From: CAXBCP01 sp963977005
GTDB taxonomy: Bacteria > Pseudomonadota > Alphaproteobacteria > MPNO01 > UBA830
Assembly: GCA_963977005.1 (NCBI GenBank)
Contig: CAXBMQ010000007.1
Coordinates: forward strand, 62,001 to 126,000
Reading direction: 5' to 3'
DNA length: 64,000 nucleotides
Shown here: piece after piece, positions 52,345-61,069 of the stretch
Position numbering within the stretch: the first letter of the stretch is position 1
Layout of the letters: every line of letters starts with the position of its first letter
Position numbers and translations under genes: made by a program
The notes under the pieces: model-generated
Databases searched by the model: none
Seen by the model: the letters and a program-made list of their open reading frames with translations, nothing else
Told to the model about the DNA's origin: nothing

Positions 52345-53745
52345 ATGGGGCAAGGTATTTCTCGCAGCCGAACAGGCGCCATCCTCCTGCTGGTGGCGGT
52401 CATGTCGGTTTCCGGCTGTCGGACCGGCCCGCGCATGGATATGCCCGCGGTTGCCCCGGCGCAGACCCTGAAAGTCGAGACGGCGTCGCGCGATCAGGCG
52501 AGCATTGCGCTCGGGCGTGTGGTTGTCGGCGTCCGGCGCGGGACGACGATCGCTCATTTTCCGCGCAAATCGATCTCTATCGGCAAAAGGCTTTGCAACT
52601 ACCGGCACCAGACGGCCCAAACGCTTGAATGGGGCAGCGGGTCCCGCGAGTTCGGTAACTGGGAATCGGAATTTGGCGAGATTTTCTTCGGCGTGATGAG
52701 CGAGCGCGGCTTCAATGTTGTTGGCGATTCACGGAATCTGTTCAAGCAGGAAGACGAGGCGCTTTCTGCGGAATACCTGATCGGCGCCCGTATCGTCGAA
52801 ATCCGTGGCAATCTGTGCGAATGGTTCGACGGTTGGGATGCGCGGCCGCTTGACCTGTATAGCGGTGAATTCTTTATGACCGTCGACTGGTCGGTTTTCT
52901 CGACGCTGGCAGACAGGACAGTTGCGCGGTTCAGAACCAGCGCCCGTTATCTGCAGAAAGATCCAAAGAAAGGCGGGATTAACCTCGCGTTCAGCGGTGC
53001 ATTCGCGCGGGCCGCCGGAAACCTCGCGGCGGTCGGGAAATTCCGCCGCCTGCTTGAGTCCGGCGCGCCCGAACCGCCTGCTGCAAGCGCGGAGCCCCGG
53101 CAGACGAATAGTGGGGCGGCAGCACCGGTGACGTTGCCACGTATTCCGCTGTCCCGGCTGCCGATCCAACGGGCGGTGGGGCAGATCATGTCCGCCGTCG
53201 CCACCATTCGGGTCGGCGGCGGGCATGGGTCGGGGTTTCTGGTCGGCCAATCCGGGTATCTCCTGACCAATGAGCATGTCGTTGGCTCGGCCCGGAACGT
53301 GCAGGTCGTTTTCGCAAACGGTGTCGAGGTTACCGGCAAGGTTCTGCGACGGGATGCGGCAAATGACGTCGCGCTGGTGCAGATACCGGTCCGGGCACGA
53401 AGCGTCCTCGCCATCCGGACCGACATGGTGCGCCCGCTTGAAGAAGTGTTCGCCGTCGGAAGCCCGATGGACGAAGCGCTGCAGGCAACGATCACCAGGG
53501 GCGTCGTGAGCGCGATCCGCCAGGACTCGGGCAGCGGCATTCGCCGCATACAGGCCGACGTTCCGGTGTCGCAGGGGAATAGCGGCGGGCCGTTGCTCGA
53601 CGCGCGGGGAAATGTCGTCGGCATAACCGTTGCGATGTTTGCGGACAAGCGGGCCCAAAATCTGAATTTCTTCATTCCCATAACGGACGCCCTCGACAGC
53701 CTCGGGGTAGAGTTGCAGGAAAGCACTACAAGTATGCGGAATTAG
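52345..53745 (+). CDS. Trypsin-like serine protease lipoprotein with unknown N-terminal domain
   Basis: A 466-residue protein. It begins with a lipoprotein signal; the lipobox is SVSGC with Cys25. Residues about 40-235 form a domain with no family I recognise, including ARIVEIRGNLCEW and DWSVFSTL. A Pro/Ala linker follows. The C-terminal 190 residues are a DegP/HtrA-type protease domain with the triad H311 (TNEHVV), D341 (NDVALV) and S413 (GNSGGPLL). There is no PDZ domain. It should be a membrane-anchored periplasmic protease. It is 540 bases after groEL; a stress or quality-control role is plausible but not shown. Confidence 0.88.
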   Translation: MGQGISRSRTGAILLLVAVMSVSGCRTGPRMDMPAVAPAQTLKVETASRDQASIALGRVVVGVRRGTTIAHFPRKSISIGKRLCNYRHQTAQTLEWGSGSREFGNWESEFGEIFFGVMSERGFNVVGDSRNLFKQEDEALSAEYLIGARIVEIRGNLCEWFDGWDARPLDLYSGEFFMTVDWSVFSTLADRTVARFRTSARYLQKDPKKGGINLAFSGAFARAAGNLAAVGKFRRLLESGAPEPPAASAEPRQTNSGAAAPVTLPRIPLSRLPIQRAVGQIMSAVATIRVGGGHGSGFLVGQSGYLLTNEHVVGSARNVQVVFANGVEVTGKVLRRDAANDVALVQIPVRARSVLAIRTDMVRPLEEVFAVGSPMDEALQATITRGVVSAIRQDSGSGIRRIQADVPVSQGNSGGPLLDARGNVVGITVAMFADKRAQNLNFFIPITDALDSLGVELQESTTSMRN

Positions 53746-53803
53746 GGGGCGGCTCTGCAGCCCGGCCGGTTGCGCGGAAGCGCGATCCCGGTCAATAAGA
53801 GAG

Positions 53804-54703
53804 ATGTCTTCCCCGACGCCTGACGCTTCCCTCACCGGATTCTGGACCCGCCTTCCGGGTAATCTCCGCGGTATTCTGTGGTTGAGCCTGGGATCGTTCC
53901 TGTTCGCGGTGGTCGATGTGCTGGTAAAATCGCTCGGTGGCCGGTTCGACCCGCTGGAAATTTCACTGTTTCGCTACGGCTGCGGCATGATTTTTCTGAT
54001 GCCGGTCTTTATCCGTATGGGGCCGGCAGACCTGGTGACAAAGCGACTGCCGCTGCACCTGCTGCGGATGTGCCTCGCCTTCGTTGCGCAACTGGGCATC
54101 TTTATTACGGTCATAAACATGCCGCTCGCCGACGCGACGGCGTTCATGTTCTCCAAGCCCCTGTTTACGACGGTCGCCGCCGTTTTTGTCCTGTCGGAAG
54201 TGGTTAGCGGCCGACGCTGGACGGCAACGGTGGTCGGGTTTGCCGGTGTGCTGGTGCTGGTACGCCCGGGAAGCGGCGCGGTCGACCCCTATGCGCTGGT
54301 GGCGGTTGCCTCCGCGATGACCTTTGCCGTGGCCAATGTTCTGATCCGCAAGCTGTCATCCACCGAACCGACGGGACGGATCCTGTTCTACTATCATGTC
54401 GGCGGGATCGTCCTGTTCGCGGGACCGGCAGCCTATGTGTGGGTGACGCCGATCGGAATCGAATGGGTGCAATTGATTGCCATTGGCGGGCTGACGACCA
54501 TCGGCATCTTTTGTTTCATGCGGGCGTTTGCTGTGGGCGAGGCCAATGCCGTCGGCCCGGCAGAGAACCTGCGGCTGATCTATGCGGCGGTTTTCGGCTT
54601 CGCGCTGTTTTCCGAGGTCCCGTCGATCTGGACGGGGATCGGCGCCGCGATCATTGTCGCCAGCACGGTTTACATCGCCCGGGTAGAGGCACGTCGTCGG
54701 TAA
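53804..54703 (+). CDS. DMT-superfamily (EamA) transporter
   Basis: A 299-residue membrane protein with about ten helices in two EamA halves (for example GILWLSLGSFLFAVVDVLV at the start, ADATAFMFSKPLFTTVAAV closing the first half, and AVGEANAVGPAENLRLIYA in the second). Such proteins export amino acids and metabolites or import small molecules. The next gene, 83 bases on, encodes a CnbZ-like deaminase, possibly linked in function. Confidence 0.9.
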   Translation: MSSPTPDASLTGFWTRLPGNLRGILWLSLGSFLFAVVDVLVKSLGGRFDPLEISLFRYGCGMIFLMPVFIRMGPADLVTKRLPLHLLRMCLAFVAQLGIFITVINMPLADATAFMFSKPLFTTVAAVFVLSEVVSGRRWTATVVGFAGVLVLVRPGSGAVDPYALVAVASAMTFAVANVLIRKLSSTEPTGRILFYYHVGGIVLFAGPAAYVWVTPIGIEWVQLIAIGGLTTIGIFCFMRAFAVGEANAVGPAENLRLIYAAVFGFALFSEVPSIWTGIGAAIIVASTVYIARVEARRR

Positions 54704-54785
54704 CAGCGCCGATTGATCCCCGCCGTCTGCGTCGCTACCTTGGACGGCACAGACAGATTTTTATCCAGACAGAAAGCACTCTTAC

Positions 54786-55544
54786 ATGGCAGAGACAGCA
54801 ATCTTCGAACCCGGTGGATACCGTTACGTTCGCGGTCCTTTCCAGTATTCCGGCGGTGCCGCAGCGCAACCCGGATTCGCCATCGAACGCGCGCGGTTCG
54901 CAAAGCCGGTCGCGCTTGAAGAGGGCTTCAAACGTATCGAGGAACATCTCGATTCCATCGGTCGGCCCTATACGTCTTTCTGTGCCTGCGAACTGCGCTC
55001 GCCAGCGCCGTTTTCCGAGCAGGGCTTTATCGATTTCAACCGGATCTATGTCGGTACGCTGGAGCGCTGGGGCATCTACAAGGATGAGGAAAACCCTGTT
55101 GCGCGGTCGAATGTGTGTCCCGAGATCGATGCACCGCCCGGGCCGAGTTTTCACGCCTTCAGCTATACCGTGCCGGCGGCCGCAGATACGCCGCAGAGTT
55201 TCGTCATCGCCGGGTCCGGCGAAGCGCCCGAGGGCCACGGCAAATACGAGGAACGGATCATCCGGCTGGGCGATACGTCTGCCGACGCGATGCGCGAAAA
55301 GGCGCTCTACGTGCTGGGCGCGATGGAAGAACGGATGACGGCGCTGGGTGTCGGCTGGGCCGATTCCACGGTCACACACGCCTATACCGTGCACGATCTG
55401 CACCCGATTCTGGCCGATGAAATTGTCGGTCGCGGCGCCGCGGCCGCCGGGCTGACCTGGGTCTATGCCCGTCCGCCGGTTGTCGGGCTCGAATACGAAA
55501 TGGACCTGCGTGGTGTCTATCGCGAGCATGTCCTGCCGGTTTGA
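54786..55544 (+). CDS. cnbZ: CnbZ-like (2-aminomuconate deaminase type), RidA-related enzyme
   Basis: A 252-residue protein that resembles the 2-amino-5-chloromuconate deaminase CnbZ family, a RidA-related group. Visible landmarks are GGYRYVRGPFQYSGGAAAQP, FCACELRSPAPFSEQGF, SFVIAGSGEAPEGHGKY and VYARPPVVGLEYEMDLRGV. The family releases ammonia from imines or enamines. Here no nitroarene or aminophenol gene is adjacent, so the natural substrate is not known. Assignment rests on recalled family similarity. Confidence 0.65.
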   Translation: MAETAIFEPGGYRYVRGPFQYSGGAAAQPGFAIERARFAKPVALEEGFKRIEEHLDSIGRPYTSFCACELRSPAPFSEQGFIDFNRIYVGTLERWGIYKDEENPVARSNVCPEIDAPPGPSFHAFSYTVPAAADTPQSFVIAGSGEAPEGHGKYEERIIRLGDTSADAMREKALYVLGAMEERMTALGVGWADSTVTHAYTVHDLHPILADEIVGRGAAAAGLTWVYARPPVVGLEYEMDLRGVYREHVLPV

Positions 55545-55671
55545 ATGCATGACTGCCTGACGGTCCAGGCGCGGATAAGGGACGATTGATCCCGGTCAAT
55601 GCGGCTGCAGGCACCGTTCCGTATGGTGCGACCGCGTTGTGGTCGGCCGACAGGATAAGCAGGAAAACATC

Positions 55672-56235
55672 ATGAACCTGATGCACAAGGTCCGCCTTTA
55701 CCATGCGGCGCTGGCCGTCCTGACGGTGCTTGCCTACCTGACAGGCGATTTCGGTCTGGTACATGACTGGCTCGGCTACGGGGTCGCCGCGATCCTGGCA
55801 CTGCGCCTGCTCTGGGCTCTGTTCAACCCGCGTCAACTGGGCCTGAACCGTTTCTATCCGGTCTTTGACGGGCTTCGCTTCGACAACGCCTATCGTCACC
55901 CGGCGGTGAGCAAGGCGTTGATACTGGGCATTGCTGTAAGCCTGGTCGGCGCGACGCTGTCGGGTATCGCGATGGATGGCGGTCGGGCGATCGGCCTCGC
56001 CGATGCCGGGTTTGCCGCTCCGGCGCTTGCCAACGGAAACGACCGGGATCGACACGGCGAAGATCGGGAGGAAGACGAATTCATGGAAGAAATCCACGAA
56101 TCACTGTCGAATCTGCTGATACTGTTTGTCATTTTGCATGCGGTCTATCTTTTGCTTTTCAAGCGGCCGCTGGCCCGGTTCATGCTCTACCGGGATCGCC
56201 GGAAAACCGTACCGAAGGAACAGAACGGCGGTTAG
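55672..56235 (+). CDS. Cytochrome b561 / hydrogenase-b-type cytochrome
   Basis: A 187-residue membrane protein with four helices and the His pattern of this family: RLYHAALAVLT in helix 1, LVHDWLGYG, YRHPAVSKALI, and HESLSNLLILFVILHAVYLL in helix 4, giving two heme b sites. A charged loop (NDRDRHGEDREEDEF) sits before the last helix. It transfers electrons between the quinone pool and a partner. Start 55672 follows AGCAGGAAAA. Partner oxidoreductase is not adjacent. Confidence 0.88.
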   Translation: MNLMHKVRLYHAALAVLTVLAYLTGDFGLVHDWLGYGVAAILALRLLWALFNPRQLGLNRFYPVFDGLRFDNAYRHPAVSKALILGIAVSLVGATLSGIAMDGGRAIGLADAGFAAPALANGNDRDRHGEDREEDEFMEEIHESLSNLLILFVILHAVYLLLFKRPLARFMLYRDRRKTVPKEQNGG

Positions 56236-56289
56236 ACGAGGCTGTCGCCACGCGCTAGACTTTGTCGAACGAATTCCGGAGTTCAGACC

Positions 56290-56703
56290 ATGAAGATCGA
56301 TGGTGGTTGCGTCTGCGGCCATGTCACCTACGAAGCCGAGGTCGATCCCGAACAGGTCGGATTGTGCAATTGCACCGACTGCCAGAAGTTTTCAGGATCG
56401 GCCTTCAGGGTCGGCGTGCCGGCCCCTGACAGTACCTTCCGGCTGCTGAGCGGCAACCTGAAAGTATTCGTGAAGACCGCCGAGAGCGGCGGCCGGCGCG
56501 AACAGGCATTTTGTCCCGAATGCGGTACGCATTTTTATTCTACGTCGGTGGGGCCCGGGCCGAAGGTTTTGCGCCTCAGGACATCGACGGCGAACCAGCG
56601 CGACCTGTTGCCGCCCAAAAAACAGGGCTGGATGCGGTCGGCCCAGAGTTGGCTCGCGGACCTGCCCGACCTGCCGGGCGTCGAAAAACAACCCGGCGGA
56701 TAA
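56290..56703 (+). CDS. GFA family zinc protein
   Basis: A 137-residue member of the GFA/CENP-V family, shorter than that at 36351. Zinc Cys pairs: CVCGHVTYEAE, CNCTDCQKFSGSAFR and CPECGTHFY. Activity probably on a glutathione or formaldehyde adduct or unknown. Its stop overlaps the start of the beta-helix gene by one base (TAATG). Confidence 0.88.
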   Translation: MKIDGGCVCGHVTYEAEVDPEQVGLCNCTDCQKFSGSAFRVGVPAPDSTFRLLSGNLKVFVKTAESGGRREQAFCPECGTHFYSTSVGPGPKVLRLRTSTANQRDLLPPKKQGWMRSAQSWLADLPDLPGVEKQPGG

Positions 56704-57791
56704 TGTTTGTCCCGCCACAGCTGTTTCTGATCGCATTCGGCTGGGTCGGTATTCTTGTGGCCTGCGCGGTCGTGCCCGAACGGGCGTTTTCGGGAACAGA
56801 TGCCGCAAATCCGGATACGGCACGGCCGTCAGGCAGAATCCTGCGCGTCGGGCCCGGCCGAATGCTGAAAAAGCCGTCCGACGCGGCGTCGGTCGTGCGC
56901 AGGGGTGACACGGTTCGGATAGACGCCGGAAGTTATGCCGATTGCGCGGTCTGGCGGACGCCCGGCATTACGCTGACCGGCGATCCGAACGGGGAAACGC
57001 AGATCCGCGATATCTCCTGCGATGGCAAGGCGCTCTGGGTCTTTTACGACGGCCCGGCAACGGTCCGGCATATCCGTTTTTCCGGCGCAAAAGTCGCGCG
57101 CCGCAACGGGGCGGGTATCCGATGGGAGGGGCGGGGCCGTCTCACTGTCCGGCAGGCGCGTTTCGACGGGAACCAGATGGGCATTCTGACCCACAACCGT
57201 CGCATCTCGTCGCTCCATATCAGCCACAGCCGGTTCGACGGAAACGGCAACTGCCCGGAATTTTGCGGGCATGCGGTTTATGCGGGCGCAATCTCCCGTC
57301 TGGTCGTGCAGGCGTCGTCCTTTCGCAATCATCGCTTCGGCCATCACATCAAGTCGCGGGCACTCGTTTCTTTGATTGTCGGCAATACCCTGTCGGATGG
57401 CGTTTCCGGGACGTCGAGCTATGCGATTAACCTGCCGAATAGCGGTAGTGCGACAATCCGCGGAAATTCGATACAAAAGGGTCCTCTGAGCGACAACATC
57501 CATTGCGCGATTTGCATTGGCGAGGAAATCGTAGCGCCCGAAACGACGGGACAGCAGAAGAACGGGCAGATGAAGCGGGCGGGGATGTCAGCGAATCCGA
57601 GCAACGGAATCCTCATCGCGCAGAATGCGTTTCGCAACGAGAGCGGGGCGGCGGAAACCGTTTTTGTCTGGAACAGGGGACCGCACCCCGTGACCCTTCG
57701 AGACAACATCCTGACCGGGCCCGGTACGGCCTATTTTGTCGGTCCCAAACCGGATAAAGAGCCTAAGCCTGCAACAACGCGGGACCATTGA
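56703..57791 (+). CDS. Right-handed beta-helix repeat protein, probably exported
   Basis: A 362-residue protein with an N-terminal hydrophobic segment (PPQLFLIAFGWVGILVACAV) that is a signal peptide or anchor. The rest has parallel beta-helix coils of about 22 residues with buried His, Asn and Gly: IHFSGAKVARRN-like turns, NQMGILTHNRRISSLHISHS, HAVYAGAISRLVVQ and TIRGNSIQKGP. This fold serves pectate lyases, alginate epimerases and binding proteins. No catalytic residues can be assigned. The start overlaps the GFA stop; an in-frame upstream extension would lie inside it. Confidence 0.82.
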   Translation: MFVPPQLFLIAFGWVGILVACAVVPERAFSGTDAANPDTARPSGRILRVGPGRMLKKPSDAASVVRRGDTVRIDAGSYADCAVWRTPGITLTGDPNGETQIRDISCDGKALWVFYDGPATVRHIRFSGAKVARRNGAGIRWEGRGRLTVRQARFDGNQMGILTHNRRISSLHISHSRFDGNGNCPEFCGHAVYAGAISRLVVQASSFRNHRFGHHIKSRALVSLIVGNTLSDGVSGTSSYAINLPNSGSATIRGNSIQKGPLSDNIHCAICIGEEIVAPETTGQQKNGQMKRAGMSANPSNGILIAQNAFRNESGAAETVFVWNRGPHPVTLRDNILTGPGTAYFVGPKPDKEPKPATTRDH

Positions 57792-57843
57792 CCGAGGGCC
57801 CGCAGCGGTTCTAACTTCTGGTCAGATCAACGGAGGAAAAGCC

Positions 57844-58638
57844 ATGAATGTAGTCGCCATGCCATCCGCGAAGGTCCCGTCGATGCGCGATCGCGTGTCT
57901 CAGGCTGAATGGGATACGCGGGTCGAACTCGCCGCTCTCTACCGGGTCGCGGCCTATATGGGGCTGGAGGACCTGACGGCAAACCATTTCGCCGCGCGGG
58001 TACCGGATGCGCCGAACCGGTTCCTGATCAAGCCGACGGCGTTGCTGTTTTCGGAAGTCACTGCCTCCAACCTGTGCTGCTATGACGAAAACCGGGAATT
58101 GGTCTACGAAACGGAGCATACGTCGAGCCCGGCGGGGCCACGTATCCACGGAGCGGTCCTCGATGCGCGCGCCGACGTAAATGCCACGATACACCTTCAT
58201 ACGACGGCGGGGGCGGCCGTATCCGCGATGGATTGCGGTTTGAAATTCATCTCCCAGGCCTCGATGCGCTTTGCCGGTCAGGTGGCCTATCACCGCTACG
58301 AAGGCCTTGTGCACAAGGACGAGGAAGGTCCGCGCCTGATCGCCGATCTGGGCGACAAGCACGTGATGTTTCTCGAAAACCACGGCACGCTGATTACAGG
58401 GCGCTCGGTTGCCGAATGTTTCCTGCTGCATCACTACCTGGAACGCGCCTGCGAAATTCAGGTCGCGGCGATGTCATCGGGCGCCGGGCTCAAGGAGCCG
58501 CCGATGGAGGAATGCCTCAGGATGGCGCAGGGCTGGGCCGAGAACCGCCCGCCACCCGCCGACGAACCGGTCGGCGACCGGGACTTTCAGGCCATGGTGC
58601 GCAAGGTCGATTCAATCGACCCGGGCTTCCGGGAATAG
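57844..58638 (+). CDS. Class II aldolase/adducin family protein
   Basis: A 264-residue protein of the class II aldolase fold. Zinc His motif HLHTTAGAAVSAM, substrate-side GLEDLTANHFAARV, and MFLENHGTLITGRSVAECF, which holds the third zinc His. It may be a fuculose-phosphate-type aldolase or a decarboxylase/adducin-like enzyme. GGAGG stands 8 bases before the ATG. No catalytic-partner gene is adjacent. Confidence 0.9.
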   Translation: MNVVAMPSAKVPSMRDRVSQAEWDTRVELAALYRVAAYMGLEDLTANHFAARVPDAPNRFLIKPTALLFSEVTASNLCCYDENRELVYETEHTSSPAGPRIHGAVLDARADVNATIHLHTTAGAAVSAMDCGLKFISQASMRFAGQVAYHRYEGLVHKDEEGPRLIADLGDKHVMFLENHGTLITGRSVAECFLLHHYLERACEIQVAAMSSGAGLKEPPMEECLRMAQGWAENRPPPADEPVGDRDFQAMVRKVDSIDPGFRE

Positions 58639-58721
58639 CGGGTCGGTCCCCTGAACATGCGCTGATGTCACCCCGGTCCTGTACCGGTATGGCCCCAGCG
58701 TTCGACAAGCGCCAGCCATTG

Positions 58722-59354
58722 TCAGGAATCCGGGTCGATCCCCTGTTCCTTTAGCATTTTCGCACGCTCTGCGGCCTCGGCGGCGGTCATGCCCCATGTC
58801 GGTGGAATCCGGAGGTATTCCTCTTCTTCCGGGGTGTTGGGGCGTCCCAGCACCTTGTTGCGGTGCGGGAAACGCCCGAACCGGGCGACGGCGTCGTGAT
58901 GTCCCTGGGCAGCGCTCATCGAGCGTTCGTCGTTCAGGGTGGCATAGAGTTCAAGTGCGAGTTTCTGGTCGGCAAGTTCTTCGCTGTGTTCGAGCGGGAG
59001 AAAGAAAAAGCTCTTCGGGCGGTTACTGAAACCGACATGATGCTCGCGCTCGATCGCCGCCTTGGCGACCTCGCGTGCCTTCGCATCCGTGTGAAAGGCT
59101 TTCGCCGTGCCCCGATAGATATTTCGCGGAAACTGGTCGAGCATCAGCGCCAGCGCCAGGCTGTTTTCCGGCACATCCATGAAGTGGTCGAATCCACCGG
59201 CGGCGGCCTGTTCGTGGAGCCGCGCGTAGTTGTCGATCAGATGGGCGTCGAATTCAGGGGTGGACTTGAACCAGACTTCGCGGCGCTCGATCTCGACGGT
59301 CATGTCGGTGGTACCGAACCAGAAGGTCAGGATGTCTTTCGCGATGGGGTCCAT
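58722..59354 (-). CDS. DUF924 family protein
   Basis: A 210-residue, mostly alpha-helical protein that matches DUF924: ILTFWFGTTD at the N-terminus, LALMLDQFPRNIYRGTAKAF, FFFLPLEHSEELADQ and the ARFGRFPHRNKVLGR motif. The family is widespread and has no proven function, though a TPR-like fold has been reported. The start at 59354 (MDPIAK) is preferred over one six codons upstream. Confidence 0.9.
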   Translation of the reverse strand: MDPIAKDILTFWFGTTDMTVEIERREVWFKSTPEFDAHLIDNYARLHEQAAAGGFDHFMDVPENSLALALMLDQFPRNIYRGTAKAFHTDAKAREVAKAAIEREHHVGFSNRPKSFFFLPLEHSEELADQKLALELYATLNDERSMSAAQGHHDAVARFGRFPHRNKVLGRPNTPEEEEYLRIPPTWGMTAAEAAERAKMLKEQGIDPDS

Positions 59355-59437
59355 GAGGGGTGTTCCGGGCAAGTGGCGATGTGTCGATTGGGATACGTCG
59401 ATTGGTCAGTGGTTCGTTGGAAATGATTTCCGAGTCT

Positions 59438-59842
59438 TCAGGCTTTCCGGTCGCTCTGCGTCCAGTCGTGATCCGCGATGTCGAAAACGAGCCCGTTCGG
59501 ATCCTTGTATTTGGTTTCGGCATCGACGCCTGGAATGTTGTCTGGCAGTTCCATGAAAAACTCCCCACCCAGTTCGACGGCTTTCTCGCCGGCGGCGATC
59601 TTGTCGTCGACAACGAAACCGATGTGATGCAGCCCGGCCCAGTCCGGACCGTTCTTGCCCCCCTTGGTTCCTTCGGGAAAATGCAGCAGCGTCAGGTTCA
59701 TCGTGCCGTCCGACAGCATCACGGCATTGCCGTATTCGCTCTCGACGTCGCAGACCCGGTCGAGCTCGAAAAGCTTCTCGTAATAGGCTGCCGATTCCTG
59801 AAGGTTCGGCACCTGCATTGCGACATGTCGCAGCTTAGCCAT
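59438..59842 (-). CDS. VOC family (glyoxalase/bleomycin-resistance fold) protein
   Basis: A 134-residue single VOC unit: LRHVAMQVPNLQESAAYYEK with the first metal His, LHHIGFVVDDKI and YKDPNGLVFDIAD with the Glu-like end. It probably dimerises to bind a divalent metal and act on a small substrate. The start at 59842 is the conserved MAKLRHV; an upstream in-frame ATG lies in the divergent promoter of the enolase-superfamily gene. Confidence 0.88.
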   Translation of the reverse strand: MAKLRHVAMQVPNLQESAAYYEKLFELDRVCDVESEYGNAVMLSDGTMNLTLLHFPEGTKGGKNGPDWAGLHHIGFVVDDKIAAGEKAVELGGEFFMELPDNIPGVDAETKYKDPNGLVFDIADHDWTQSDRKA

Positions 59843-59908
59843 GTCCAAAATCCCCGATTTATAACGTTTGATTCTGGCATTGTGCGGCGATCTGCCTAAG
59901 CTGTCCAC

Positions 59909-61069
59909 ATGCGTATTACAGACATCCGCGAGAAACCGGTCTCGCTCGCAGACCCGATGTCGAATGCCGGCATCAGCTACCTGCAGATGACCGCATCTGC
60001 TGTGGCCATCGACGTTGACGCCGGTGAAAAAGGCCGGATTACGGGGTACGGGTTTTCATCGGTCGGCCGCTATGCACAAAGCGGGCTGATCGCAGAGCGT
60101 TTTGCCCCGCGATTGCGCGCGGCCGAGGACATGACCGGTGCCGATGGCGGGCTCGATCCGGTTCGCGGCTGGGCCGCGATGATGGTCAACGAAAAGCCGG
60201 GCGGCGACGGAGACCGGGCCGGTGCCGTCGGCGTTCTCGACATGGCATTGTGGGACGCCGCCGCAAAGATCGAGGGAATTCCGCTGTGGCGCCTGTTGTC
60301 GGAACGCTACAATAACGACGGCGCGCATGACCGGGTGCCGGTCTATGCGACGGGCGGGCATTATTACCCGGATGGCGATCTGACGGCGCTCACCGACGAG
60401 ATAAAATCCTACCTCGATCAGGGGTACCGGACGATCAAGATCAAATGCGGTCAGCACGGCCTTGAAGATGACTGCGCGCGTATCGAGGCAGTGCTGGCGC
60501 TGCTGGACAACGACGGTTCCCGTCTGGCGGTCGACGTAAACTGCATGTGCTCGTCATCCGGCGAGACGCAGAAAATGGCGGACGCTTATGCGCCCTACGG
60601 CCTGGCATGGATCGAGGAACCGGGCCACCCGCACGATTTCGAGCTCCTGACGGCGCTGACCGGCTATTACGACGGCGCTATCGCGACGGGCGAGAATCTG
60701 TTTTCGATGTCGGAGACGTATAACCTCATGCGCTATGGAGGTCTTCGCGCGGACAAAGACCTGATCCAGGTCGACCCGGCGCTTTCTTACGGTGTCGTCG
60801 AATACGCGAATATCGTGCGGCTTGCGGAAGCGGGAGAGTGGCCCCGGTCGCAGATGGTGCCGCATGCAGGGCACCTGTTGGCCTTTCATACCGTTGCGGG
60901 ACTGCAGCTTGGCGCGCACGAAATTGCGGCGCGCCCGGATTTTCTGCTCGGTGGATTGCAGGAGGGGGTCGAGATTGCCGATGGGGCTGCGAGCCTGCCC
61001 GAAACGCCCGGCGTCGGCTTCGAGACGCATGCGCAATTATGGGCGGTGCTTGCAGGTCTCAGCCCGTGA
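59909..61069 (+). CDS. Mandelate racemase / muconate lactonizing (enolase superfamily) protein
   Basis: A 386-residue enzyme of the enolase superfamily. N-terminal capping domain, then barrel with the Lys-X-Lys base motif KIKCG (TIKIKCGQ, about residues 177-184), metal ligands Asp in AVDVNCM, Glu in IEEPGHP and Glu in ATGENLF, and a His in MVPHAGHLLAFH. Acid-sugar dehydratases and muconate or mandelate enzymes share this layout; substrate unknown. Its end overlaps the end of the convergent araC-type gene by 11 bases. Confidence 0.88.
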   Translation: MRITDIREKPVSLADPMSNAGISYLQMTASAVAIDVDAGEKGRITGYGFSSVGRYAQSGLIAERFAPRLRAAEDMTGADGGLDPVRGWAAMMVNEKPGGDGDRAGAVGVLDMALWDAAAKIEGIPLWRLLSERYNNDGAHDRVPVYATGGHYYPDGDLTALTDEIKSYLDQGYRTIKIKCGQHGLEDDCARIEAVLALLDNDGSRLAVDVNCMCSSSGETQKMADAYAPYGLAWIEEPGHPHDFELLTALTGYYDGAIATGENLFSMSETYNLMRYGGLRADKDLIQVDPALSYGVVEYANIVRLAEAGEWPRSQMVPHAGHLLAFHTVAGLQLGAHEIAARPDFLLGGLQEGVEIADGAASLPETPGVGFETHAQLWAVLAGLSP

